The notes beneath the pieces are model-generated. The model was not told the origin of the DNA. It did not search any database and saw nothing but the letters and a program-made list of their open reading frames with translations. A DNA stretch of 60,415 nt from JACCXG01 sp963785755. Its GTDB lineage: Bacteria > Acidobacteriota > Vicinamibacteria > Vicinamibacterales > 2-12-FULL-66-21. This document shows positions 1-8,767 of the stretch, one piece after another. Each line of letters opens with the position of its first letter. Positions within the stretch are counted from its first letter, which is position 1. The stretch covers positions 1 through 60,415 of the forward strand of contig CAWAXG010000019.1 in assembly GCA_963785755.1 (NCBI GenBank), given 5' to 3'. The translations under genes and the position numbers were made by a program.

Positions 1-31
1 GGGGCGGCCGTCGGCCTGTGTCGTGAACCAT

Positions 32-961
32 TTACAGCATGTAACCAAGCTTCTGTAGATACCACTTGCTGATTTCCGCGGTCTGACGCGGCGTGTAGGG
101 CATATTCCGCGAGGGGTCGAGCTCGTGCATGATGTTCGCCTTCGGATTCGCCTGCTCCATCGTCTCGAGGATCGCTTTCAGATCGACCATGCCGATGCCG
201 AGCGGGGAATAGCCGCCCATGTGCGGACCGTTGACGAAATCCTTCAGGTGCATATGCACGGTGATCGATGCGAAGTCCTTGATGACCTTCGCGGCGTCGG
301 CACCGCCTTTCTGCAGCTGACCGACGTCGGGCGCGAATTTGAAGACCCGCGTGTCGACGCTTTCCATGACCGCGTAGACCTCGTCGCGGGTTTCGATCGC
401 AGTCCCGGTATGCTGGTGCAAGCCCGAGCCCACGCCCAGATCGGCCAAGGCCTTGCCGTAGTCGTTCAGCGACGCCACGATGTTGGCGCGGTGCGCGGCG
501 AAGTCGTAGCCCGTGCGTTTGGCGCCGCCGGCCTCGATCACGATGAAGTTGGCGCCGTACTTCTTGAGAATGTTGCCCCAGCGGAGGATCGTGGCAATTT
601 CGTTCTTGCGAACCGATGGATCGATCACGTTCAGGGGGGCGTACGCAGAGATGAGCGGAATCTTGTACTGGGAGATCAGCTTTTCCAGCGTGCCTTTCTT
701 GTCCCAGTCCTCCAGGACCTGGCCAAACGTCTCGAAGCCCTTGTAGCCGAGCTCCGACATGTCGCGCACAGCGGTTTCGAGCGGCTCCGGAGCGCGGGGA
801 AAGACGCCCCACACCAGGGAGGTGCAACCGATGCGAAGCTGCTTCGGCGTGCCGGTCTGGCCCTGGGCCGCCGCCTGTGGAGCCGCGCCGGCGGCGAGGT
901 GCGGCACCGCCGTCCCGCCGATTCCGGCGAGTATGGCCTTCGTAAACGTGCGACGATTCAC
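32..961 (-). CDS. Tat-exported sugar phosphate isomerase/epimerase-like protein (TIM barrel)
   Basis: The 309-residue protein starts with a twin-arginine signal (NRRTFTKAIL) and an Ala-rich hydrophobic stretch, so export by Tat is likely. The rest fits the xylose isomerase-like TIM barrel family (sugar phosphate isomerase/epimerase, AP endonuclease 2 fold), with segments such as TSLVWG, IEAGG, GLHQHTGT, KFAPDVGQ, HMHLKDF and HELDPS that carry the usual metal-ligand Glu/His/Asp positions. GTG at 961 is chosen because GGGAGG lies five bases before it; the in-frame TTG upstream contains that ribosome site. It diverges from a Gfo/Idh/MocA operon, a common pairing in loci that epimerise or oxidise sugars, but the substrate is not readable from the sequence. 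Confidence 0.85.
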   Translation of the reverse strand: MNRRTFTKAILAGIGGTAVPHLAAGAAPQAAAQGQTGTPKQLRIGCTSLVWGVFPRAPEPLETAVRDMSELGYKGFETFGQVLEDWDKKGTLEKLISQYKIPLISAYAPLNVIDPSVRKNEIATILRWGNILKKYGANFIVIEAGGAKRTGYDFAAHRANIVASLNDYGKALADLGVGSGLHQHTGTAIETRDEVYAVMESVDTRVFKFAPDVGQLQKGGADAAKVIKDFASITVHMHLKDFVNGPHMGGYSPLGIGMVDLKAILETMEQANPKANIMHELDPSRNMPYTPRQTAEISKWYLQKLGYML

Positions 962-1047
962 TGCACCTCCCAACGGAACCGCGCCTTTCCGTCGCTCCGC
1001 TGATCGCCGTCAGTCGGGCGGGGGTCGGAAATTTTTGTTGAACGATT

Positions 1048-1066
1048 GTTTGCGTATTGCGCAAAC
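1048..1066. promoter_or_regulatory. Palindromic operator candidate, site 1 (probable IclR-type site)
   Basis: GTTTGCG and CGCAAAC form perfect 7-base arms around TATTG in the divergent region between the epimerase and the Gfo/Idh/MocA operon. The core TTGCGTATTGCGCAA matches 13 of 15 bases of the site at 4771-4785 before the TonB-dependent receptor. An IclR regulator is encoded between the two sites, so it is the natural candidate protein; that link is inferred. The palindrome overlaps the likely -35 region. Confidence 0.6.
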
Positions 1067-1087
1067 TCAGTGCGCAGCTCTTATACT
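1057..1087 (+). promoter_or_regulatory. Putative promoter of the Gfo/Idh/MocA-ThuA operon
   Basis: TATACT at 1082-1087 is a good -10 match. A weak -35 (TTGCGC, 1057-1062) lies 19 bases upstream inside the palindrome. Transcription would begin about 45 bases before the GTG at 1140. A -35 buried in an operator fits either repression or an activator-dependent promoter. Confidence 0.4.
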
Positions 1088-1139
1088 AACGGCGCCGCCG
1101 GGTGTCAAGCCAGACGCTCGCGTCCCATGGGAGGAAAAA

Positions 1140-2486
1140 GTGTCGATCATCCCTTCGGCTCCGCGTTCGCAGGTAAATCGTCGCCAGTTCCTGCGCGCCG
1201 CCACGGTCGCGGCGGTGGCGCCGATGATCGTGCCCCGGCACGTTATCGCCCGATCGCAGACCACGCCGCCGAGCGACCGCATCACGCTCGGGCACATCGG
1301 CGTCGGCAGGATGGGCGGCGGCCACGTGCGCGGATTCCTGAAGATGCCCGACGCCCGCGTCGTCGCCATCAGCGACATCCGCGAGGAAACGCTCGAGAAG
1401 CACAAGACCGGGGTCGATCAGCACTACGGCGACAAGGCCTGCCTGGGCTTCACCGATTTTCGCGAGCTCCTGGCGCGGAAGGACATCGACGCGGTGGTCA
1501 TCGCGCCCGGCGAACGATGGCATCCGCTCGTCGGTATCGAGGCGGCGCGCCGCGGCAAGCACATGTATTGCGAAAAGCCGCTGAGCGTGACGCTCGCCGA
1601 AGGCCTCGCGCTGCGCGAGGCGGTCAAGAAATACGGCGTCGTCTTCCAGTGGGGCACGCAGCAGCGATCCAGCCACTTCTACCGCCACACGGCGGAGCTG
1701 GTCAGGAACGGCTACATCGGTGACGTCCGCAACGTCATGATCGGATCGGCCGGCGGAGGGCCGCCCAAGCCGGAGCCGCCCGAGACGCTGAAGGAGCCGC
1801 CGGCCGGCTTCAACTACGACATGTGGCTCGGGCCGTCGCCGTGGGTGCCGTATAGCGATGTGCGCGTCTCGCTCACCTGGCTGTTCATCCGCGACTACGG
1901 CATCGGCTGTCTCGGCGGCGCCTGGGGCATTCACGATCTCGACGCCGCGCAGTTCTTCCTCGACACCGACGAGACGACGCCGATCGAGATCGAGGGGCGG
2001 GCGCGCTACTTCCAGGACATCCGCGACGTGCCGTACTCGTGGACGGTCGAGCAGAAATATGCGAGCGGCCCGACGGTCATTCACATGGATCTCGTCACCG
2101 CCAAGACCCGGGCGAAGCAGTTCGAGCTCGGCAACATGGCCAGCCTCGTCACCGGATCGAAGGGCTGGATCTGGGTCAGCCGCCAGGGCATCCGAACCGA
2201 GCCCGCCTCGCTGGCCGAGACCGTCATCGGGGCGAACGAGAAGCGCGTCATCCTCTCGGACGACCACAAGCAGAACTTCCTCGACGCGATCCGCAAAAAG
2301 GCGCAACCGATCTCTCCCATCGACGCGGCCGTCCACGCCGAAACGATGTGCCAGCAGTCCGACATCGCGATGCAATTGCAGCGCAAGCTGCGTTGGGACC
2401 CCAAGGCGGAGCGGTTCATCAACGACGAGCAGGCCAACCGCATGCTCTCCCGCGCTATCCGGGCGCCCTGGAGCTACACGATATGA
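1140..2486 (+). CDS. Tat-exported Gfo/Idh/MocA family oxidoreductase
   Basis: This 448-residue NAD(P)-dependent sugar oxidoreductase has a Tat motif (NRRQFLRAAT, arginines 14-15), a Rossmann glycine motif near residues 51-61 (GHIGVGRMGGG) and the family EKP motif at 145-147 (YCEKPLS). The C-terminal half is the usual alpha/beta domain. GTG at 1140 is chosen because GAGGA lies just upstream and it places the Tat motif near the N terminus. The stop overlaps the ATG of the next gene (ATGA), so the two are translationally coupled. Together with the divergent TIM-barrel enzyme it suggests oxidation or epimerisation of a sugar outside the cytoplasm; Tat-exported members of this family often hold their cofactor tightly. 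Confidence 0.9.
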   Translation: MSIIPSAPRSQVNRRQFLRAATVAAVAPMIVPRHVIARSQTTPPSDRITLGHIGVGRMGGGHVRGFLKMPDARVVAISDIREETLEKHKTGVDQHYGDKACLGFTDFRELLARKDIDAVVIAPGERWHPLVGIEAARRGKHMYCEKPLSVTLAEGLALREAVKKYGVVFQWGTQQRSSHFYRHTAELVRNGYIGDVRNVMIGSAGGGPPKPEPPETLKEPPAGFNYDMWLGPSPWVPYSDVRVSLTWLFIRDYGIGCLGGAWGIHDLDAAQFFLDTDETTPIEIEGRARYFQDIRDVPYSWTVEQKYASGPTVIHMDLVTAKTRAKQFELGNMASLVTGSKGWIWVSRQGIRTEPASLAETVIGANEKRVILSDDHKQNFLDAIRKKAQPISPIDAAVHAETMCQQSDIAMQLQRKLRWDPKAERFINDEQANRMLSRAIRAPWSYTI

Positions 2487-3748
2487 AGCCCCTGACTCTC
2501 ATTATTGCCGCGACGGCCGCGACGGCGACGTTGGCAGCGGCCTATCCACACGAGCGCGCATCCGCCGCGCAGGCGCAAGCGCCGGCCGCCCAGGCGCCGG
2601 CAGCGGCCGGCCAGGCGCAGGAACCGCGACGGCGTCGCGAAGTCTCGCCCGAGGAACGCGCGAAGATCGAAGCGGCCCTGCCCGCGAAAGCGCTCGCGGC
2701 TCCCAAGAAGCCGCGCAAGCTCCTCGTCTTCGACCGGCAGGTGAATTACGGCGGCCACGCCTCGATTCCCTACGCCAACCTCGCGATGCAGTTGATGGGG
2801 GAGAAGACCGGGGCGTTCACGGCGACGCTGTCGAGCGAGCCTGGGGCGCTCGCAGCGGGCAACCTGCAGCAATACGACGCGATCTATCTGAACAACACCG
2901 TCGGCGACATCTTCGACACGCCCGAGATCCGTGCCGGATTCGTCGCCTTCGTCAACAACGGCGGCGGCGTCATCGGCAATCATGGCACCAGCGTCGCCTC
3001 GCCGAAATGGACCGAGTTCGGCGAGATTCTCGGCGCCGCCGGCGCCTCGCACCGGGAGCCGAACGAGAAAGCCACCATTATTGTCGAAGACCCGACCCAC
3101 CCCATTACCCGCGCCTTCGACGGAAAGCCCTTCGAGCAGGTCGATGAACACTACCGCCTGGGGCCGCCGTATTCGCGCGACAAGGTGCGGGTGCTCCTGA
3201 GCCTCGATCCCAACGCGACCGACATGATGCAGGGGCGATGCTTCGGCCGGTGCCTGCGCGACGACAACGACTATCCCGTCGCGTGGATTCGGCGGCACGG
3301 GAAGGGTCGCGTCTTCTACACGACTCTCGGCCACAACCCTGACCTGTTCTGGGAGCCGCGGATGCTGGCGATGTTCCTGGCGGGTACCCAGTACGCACTG
3401 GGCGATCTGGAGGCCGATGCGACCCCGCGCCCGCGCGGCACCAGCCAGTTCGATACTGCGCTGGCAGCGATGACCACGTTCGACTTCGGCCAGGATCGCG
3501 CGCAGGTGCGCCGGTTCGAGCGCGAGGTCAGCCTCGCCGCGGCGACGAAGGTAGGCGCGGCCGATGCCGAGCAGAAGATGTTGAAGGTGCTGCAGAGCCA
3601 GGCCCCGCTCGGCGCCAAGGATGCAATCTGCCGGCAGCTGGCGATCATCGGCTCATCCCGTTCCGAACCGGTCCTCAAGGCTATGCTGAAGGACAAGAAC
3701 ACGGAGGCCATGGCACGGTACGCGCTGCACGGCCTGCAGGCGAAATGA
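2483..3748 (+). CDS. ThuA-like domain protein with C-terminal helical repeat
   Basis: The 421-residue protein has an N-terminal signal-like segment followed by an Ala/Gln/Pro-rich linker (about 1-60), then a ThuA fold (class I glutamine amidotransferase-like, about 72-310) with the motifs LLVFDRQVNYGGH, YDAIYLNNT, GGGVIGNHGT, VDEHYRL and GRVFYTTLGH. ThuA-like proteins accompany Gfo/Idh/MocA enzymes in sugar loci, but their reaction is mostly unproven. The last about 60 residues look like a short HEAT-type repeat. ATG overlaps the previous stop by four bases, and the RBS lies inside the upstream gene. It is the second gene of the operon that leads to the IclR regulator. Confidence 0.85.
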   Translation: MKPLTLIIAATAATATLAAAYPHERASAAQAQAPAAQAPAAAGQAQEPRRRREVSPEERAKIEAALPAKALAAPKKPRKLLVFDRQVNYGGHASIPYANLAMQLMGEKTGAFTATLSSEPGALAAGNLQQYDAIYLNNTVGDIFDTPEIRAGFVAFVNNGGGVIGNHGTSVASPKWTEFGEILGAAGASHREPNEKATIIVEDPTHPITRAFDGKPFEQVDEHYRLGPPYSRDKVRVLLSLDPNATDMMQGRCFGRCLRDDNDYPVAWIRRHGKGRVFYTTLGHNPDLFWEPRMLAMFLAGTQYALGDLEADATPRPRGTSQFDTALAAMTTFDFGQDRAQVRRFEREVSLAAATKVGAADAEQKMLKVLQSQAPLGAKDAICRQLAIIGSSRSEPVLKAMLKDKNTEAMARYALHGLQAK

Positions 3749-3843
3749 AATCGATCAAAGAGTGGGATACAGCGGTAACGAGTGAGGCGCGCAAGCCAGT
3801 TGCGCGCTCGCGTGCGACGTCGCTAAGAGCGGAGCGGAACGAC

Positions 3844-4678
3844 ATGGGGAGAGGAACAGTGGACCGTGGCCACCAGAGCGTTGGCGAAGGCGAAAAGCGC
3901 CCCAGGAGAGGAGCGCTGGAGACGCCCCTCGTACAAAGCGTGGAACGCGCGCTATCGCTCCTGGAAGCGGTGGCGGGGTCGGCCGATCCCGTTCCGCTCG
4001 CGCAGCTGACCGACGTCCTGGGCATCGACCCGAGCAGCGTCTTCCGCCTCGCCAACACGCTGAAGCGGCGCGGCTTCCTGGCCAATCCCAACGGACGGAA
4101 GCACTATGTGCTCGGCCCCGCGGTCTGGCGGCTGTCGCGTGAGTACCGACTGGAGCCGGATGCTGATCAGCATCTGCCGCGAGCCCATCAAGACGCTCGC
4201 GAACGCGACCGGCGAGACCGCCCACCTGGCGATCAGGGAAGCGCGCGAGGTGTTGTTCATCGACCATCACGCCTCGGAAGATCAGGGCGTCATCGTGACC
4301 GGCCAGACGGGCAAGCGGATGCCGCTGCACTGCACCGCCCATGGCAAGGCGCTGCTCGCCGACTTCGAGCTCGCCGAGTTGAAAGCGCTCTTCGGCAACA
4401 CGACGCTCGAGCGGTTTACGGCACGGACCAGCGTGTCGCTGTCGGAGCTCGCCAAGGCGTGCGTGCGGGGTCGAACGGATGGCTATGCCATCGACGCCGG
4501 CGAGTGTCTCGACGATGTCGAGTGCGTCGCGGCGCCGCTTCGGGACCGGACCGGGATGGTCATCGGATCCATCGGCGTGTCGGCGCCCGCGAACCGGATG
4601 TCCAAGGGGCGGAACATCCAGCTGGCCCGGCAGGTGTGCGAGACCGCCAGGCAGATCAATGCGGTTCTCAGCGTGTGA
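3844..4678 (+). CDS. IclR family transcriptional regulator (one frameshift)
   Basis: The N-terminal winged helix-turn-helix is clear (VQSVERALSLLEAV, then PSSVFRLANTLKRRGFL), and the C-terminal effector domain follows (TGETAHLAIREAREVLFIDH, then LHCTAHGKALLA and GYAIDAGECLDDVECVAAPL). The two halves are in different frames. The shift falls near 4147-4153, where reading GAGTAC-GACTGG with one C removed restores a 277-residue protein of normal family length. ATG 3844 is chosen; GTG 3859, with GGAGAGGA just upstream, is an alternative, and ATG 3745 overlapping the ThuA stop is also possible. It probably controls the flanking sugar genes through the paired palindromes. Its ligand is unknown. A single extra C looks more like sequencing error than gene decay. 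Confidence 0.85.
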
Positions 4679-4770
4679 CGGCCGACTTCCTGAGGTTGGG
4701 GGACCTCGGCGGCCTTTCCGGCCTGTCCGCGACGTTTTTCAGTTTCGCGCGGGCGTTCATGAAATGGCTG

Positions 4771-4785
4771 TTTCGTATAGCGCAA
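4771..4785. promoter_or_regulatory. Operator candidate, site 2, upstream of the TonB-dependent receptor
   Basis: TTTCGTATAGCGCAA differs from the site 1 core at two of 15 bases and lies nine bases before a strong TTGACA box. It sits about 90 bases downstream of the IclR stop codon. The repeated TATnGCGCAA half is the strongest part of the match. Confidence 0.55.
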
Positions 4786-4793
4786 CTTTTTCG

Positions 4794-4822
4794 TTGACAT
4801 GGCGGACCGGCTGTCGTACACC
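4794..4822 (+). promoter_or_regulatory. Putative promoter of the TonB-dependent receptor
   Basis: A consensus -35 (TTGACA, 4794-4799) is followed after 17 bases by a weak -10 (TACACC, 4817-4822). The operator copy lies immediately upstream of the -35, a position typical of activation. The leader to the GTG at 4958 would be about 130 bases long. Confidence 0.4.
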
Positions 4823-4957
4823 ACCGTCATCGGACCGTAACGATGCTGCAACGCCGCCTGTGAAAAACGGGCTGGGAACCGAGTCTGTCGGCCCGTGGTA
4901 TGCGGCGCCACGGGAACTGACGTGGGAAACGGGATGTGGTTACTCGGAGGAGGAAAC

Positions 4958-7900
4958 GTGAAACGTTTCATAGCGCGGGGTCTGCTCGCCATTCTGATGC
5001 TGAGCCTGGCAGGCGCGATGGATCGCGCGAACGCCCAGGGATTGTCCGGTCAGATTGGCGGCTCGGTGATCGACGGCAGCGGTGCCGCTATTCCAGGCGC
5101 GACGGTCTCGGTGCGCAACACCACGACCGCTGTAACACGTGAGACCACCACGGACGGCGAAGGACTGTTCGTCTTCACGAACCTGTTTGCCGGCACGTAC
5201 GACCTGCGGGTCACGCTGACCGGATTCCGCACCCACGAGAAAAAGGCGGTCGTGCTGACGGCGACCGAGCGCGTCGCGGTGCCGCCCGTCGTCCTCGAAG
5301 TCGGCGGCGTCGAGGAAGTCGTGACCGTCGAGGCCTCGGCGCTGCACGCGCAGGCGCAGAGCGGCGAGCGCTCGGGCACGATCAGGGCCGACGAGATCGA
5401 GGGCACGCAGCTGCGCGGCCGCGACTTCCTCGGGCTGCTGCAGGGGATGCCCGGCGTCGTCGACACCAACGTGCGCAATGCTCCCGGCTGGAACGCGTTC
5501 CTCGGGACGCAAATCAACGGGCTGAGCGACCAGCTCATGGGCATGTCGTACGACGGCGTCTCCAGCAAGGACACGGGGTTCGGCGCCGCCAACTACGTCA
5601 CCCCGTCGCTCGACTCGATCTCCGAAGTGAAGATTCAGACCTCGAACTACCAGGCCGAATACGGCCGTGCCGGCGGCGCCAACATCATCGTCGTGACCAA
5701 GAGCGGCAGCTCCCGCTTCAGCGGATCGGCGGCCTACTTCAAGCGTCACGAAGGCCTCACCACGAACCCCTGGGACCGCCGGCGAACCTGCGACGCGACG
5801 GGCGGCACCTCGCCGTTGTGCGAGAAGCCGCGCTACCGCTACGACAACTCCGCGTTCACGCTGGGCGGACCGGTCCTGATCCCGGGCTCGGAGTTCAACG
5901 ATACGCGCGACAAGCTGTTCTTCTTCTACTCGCTGGATCTGCTGCCGCGGACGGATCCGTTCCTGGTGAGCAGCACCATGCCGTCGGCGCTCGAGCGCAA
6001 CGGCGACTTCTCGCAGACGAGGAACAACGCCGGGCAACTGCGCTTCATCCGCAATCCGTTCAGCGGGCTGCCGTGCAACGTGAACACCGGCGGTGCCGGC
6101 TGCTTCGCGAACAACGTCATTCCGCAGAACATGATCCATCCGATGGGCAGGCAGATGCTGAACCTGTTCCCGCTGCCGGACCCGGCGCTGGTCAACAACC
6201 CGGTCACGCAGGGTGAATACAATTACCAGTTCGCCGGCGACACCGAGAAGCTGCGTCGCGACCACGTCGTCCGCGCTGACTGGAACATCCGTCCCGGCAC
6301 GACGTTCTATACGCGGGTCCAGATCGGCAAGGAAGTCTTCGGCCGCGGCCAGTACAACGCCACGGCGCCCGCCTTGATCGCAGGCGCCGGCATGGGTTTC
6401 CCGTGGTCGAACGGCAGCTACGACATCAACACGTCGGGCTACGTCGCCACGCTCACCCACACGTTCTCGTCCACGACCGTGCTCGAGGTCATCGCGGGAA
6501 CCAACTGGGCGGAGCAGGACGTCTACCCGCTCGAGCAGTCCGACTGGGACGCGCTCGACTACCGGAATCACCTCCCGGGTCACCGGCAGTTCTTCACCGA
6601 GAACAATCCGAATCACATCCTCCCGGACATGACGTTCGCCGGCGCCAACGCGCTGCCGATGACGCGGGGTATCGCCATCGGCCAGGGTCAGAGCTTTCCC
6701 TGGCTGGCGACGAACGACACGCACAACCTCTCGGTGAACCTGACGCACCTGCGCGGCAAGCACAACATGAAGGTCGGGTTCTTCTACGAGCGGACGGGGC
6801 GGCCCGGCCCGCTGTCGAGCAACGCCGGCACCTACAACTTCAACTCCGACGCGGCCAATCCGCTCGACACCAACCTCGGGTGGGCCAACGCGATGCTCGG
6901 GCACCTCAACACCTACACCGAAAGCAACAACAACCAGCGCTCGATGCCGGCATTCAACCAGCCCGAGTTCTTCCTCCAGGACAACTGGCGCATATCGCGT
7001 CAGTTCACGCTCGACCTCGGCGTCCGCTTCTCGCACATCGGCGCCGTCTACGACCGGGATCGGGACATCGGCTGGTTCGATCCGTCAGCCTGGAATCCGG
7101 CGAACGCGGTGGAACTGTGGCAGCCGCACTGCGCCAACGGCGTGTTCCCGTGCACCGGCGCGAACCGGGTGGCGCTGAATCCGGCCACCGGTGAAACGCG
7201 TCCGAGCCCGTGGATCGGCGCCGTCATCGCGGGATCGGGCGACATCAACAACGGGACGGTCTTCGGCAAGGAAATCCCCGACACCTTCCCCAAGGCCGGC
7301 ATCAAGACCGCGCCGAGGATCGGCTTCGGATGGGACGTGTTCGGCGACGGCAAGACGGCCGTCCGCGGCGGATTCGGCACGAGCTACAACCGCCTCGGCG
7401 ACGGCCAGTACGGCGGCTTCACCGGCGTGATCAGCCGGACGGTCGAGCCTCCAGTGGACCACGATCGACGATCGCTTCAACGCCCCGTCGCTGGAGAATC
7501 CCCTGAATGGAACCCAGGTCCAGGCGGAGACGCTGCCGATCACCGTCCATTCGTGGAGCGTCGGCGTGCAGCGCGAGCTGCCCTGGCGCCTGCTGGCCGA
7601 CGTGGCGTACGTGGGCAACACGGTGCGCAATGCGTTCGCGGTCAATGCCGGGCAGTCCTACACCAACCAGCTCAACGACCCGCTTCCACAGCTGGTCGCC
7701 AATCCCACGCCGGACATGATCGATCGGACGACCGGCAACGTGCTGCCGACCAACTTCATCCGGCCGAACTATCCGGGCCGCGGCGGCATTTCCGAGCGCG
7801 TTTTTCTGGATGAGATGTACCGCAACTACCACGCCATCCAGTTCGAGGTCCGCCGGCGCCTCGCAAACGGGTTTGCCTGGGCGGCCAACTACACGGGGTC

Positions 7901-8598
7901 GGTGACCACGCAGTACCAGAACTACGACTGGTTCCGCGACGCCGAGGACAACGAGAGCCGGAACACCCACAAGAACGGCAGCCGGCCCCACAACGCGAAG
8001 ATCACCTATAACTGGATGATGCCGGGGCTGAGCCGGTACATGGACGACAACATCATTGCCAAGGGGGTATTCGACGGCTGGCAGTTGTCGGGGATCACGA
8101 CGCTGCTGGGGGGAACCTGGTCGAACTTTACCTACAACCTTCACCGGCGCGCCGAGTGCCAACACCCTGACGGGCGGCCTCGGAGGCTCGCGCGTGATCA
8201 TCGTGTGCGACCCGAACCTGCCGCGCGGCGAGCGGACGTTCGAGCGCCAGTACCGCACCGAGTGCGTGCGGCCGCCGGGCCCGCGCACCGATGCGAGCGA
8301 CACGCTCTATCAGGGCACTGGCGTTGGCGAGGGTCAGGAGGATGCCCGCATGGGCCTGGGGTACATCAACCACGACCTGACGTTGTTCAAGAACTTCGGC
8401 ATGGGCAACGGAAGGAACCTGCAGGTCCGCGCGGAGTTCTACAACGCGTTCAACACCACGCAGTACTCGGGCGTGAACACGACCGCGACGTTCAACTTCG
8501 CGACCCTCGAGCAGACGAACCCGCAGTTCGGCTCGATCAGCGGCGTCCGCGCCAACTCGAACCGCGTGATCCAGCTGGGCGTCCGCTACTCGTTCTGA
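4958..8598 (+). CDS. TonB-dependent receptor with carboxypeptidase regulatory-like domain (two frameshifts)
   Basis: A signal peptide (about 1-28) is followed by a CarboxypepD_reg-like domain (GGSVIDGSGAAIPGATVSVR onward), a plug domain (LRGRDFLGLLQGMPGV, INGLSDQLMGMSYDG, YQAEYGRAGGANIIVVTKSG) and a long outer-membrane beta-barrel ending in the aromatic strand GVRYSF. GTG 4958 has an excellent GGAGGAGGA site. The frame shifts by +1 near 7443-7453 and again near 8137-8142 (AAC-C-TTC); removing one base at each gives 1212 residues, normal for this acidobacterial type. It should import a large substrate across the outer membrane. Position next to IclR, Gfo/Idh/MocA and ThuA genes suggests a carbohydrate or glycoside. 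Confidence 0.9.
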
Positions 8599-8608
8599 GC
8601 ATCAAACG

Positions 8609-8643
8609 AACGGGGCGTCATGTGCGACACGTGACGCCCCGTT
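8609..8643 (+). terminator. Hairpin terminator after the TonB-dependent receptor
   Basis: AACGGGGCGTCA (8609-8620) and TGACGCCCCGTT (8632-8643) form a perfect 12-base stem with an 11-base loop, starting ten bases after the receptor stop. The trailing T run is short. Confidence 0.65.
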
Positions 8644-8662
8644 TGCAGTAACAGCAGGACGG

Positions 8663-8716
8663 GAGGACGGGAGAAACGGCATTGAAAACTCCTTCCTCCC
8701 GTCCTCTTGTTTTTTC
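8663..8716 (+). terminator. Second hairpin with T-rich tail (GGACGGGAG repeat)
   Basis: GAGGACGGGAG (8663-8673) pairs with CTCCCGTCCTC (8696-8706) and is followed by TTGTTTTTTC, a good intrinsic terminator shape. The left arm belongs to a GGACGGGAGGACGG motif that recurs at 13009-13027, so this may be a repeat element that also terminates transcription. Confidence 0.55.
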
Positions 8717-8767
8717 CACGTCCTCTGCTGGATTGTGACTCGCCAAAGCCATCCGAGCCGTGTCCTG

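Noticed and set aside
1086..2375. Long open frame (429 codons) antisense to the Gfo/Idh/MocA gene
   Set aside because: High-GC codon bias leaves long antisense frames open. The translation is Arg/Asp-rich with no family motif, while the plus-strand gene is clear. Similar antisense frames opposite other genes were left out for the same reason.
7443..8142. Programmed ribosomal frameshifting in the TonB-dependent receptor
   Set aside because: No slippery heptamer or stimulating pseudoknot is evident, and similar one-base shifts occur in many unrelated genes of the window.
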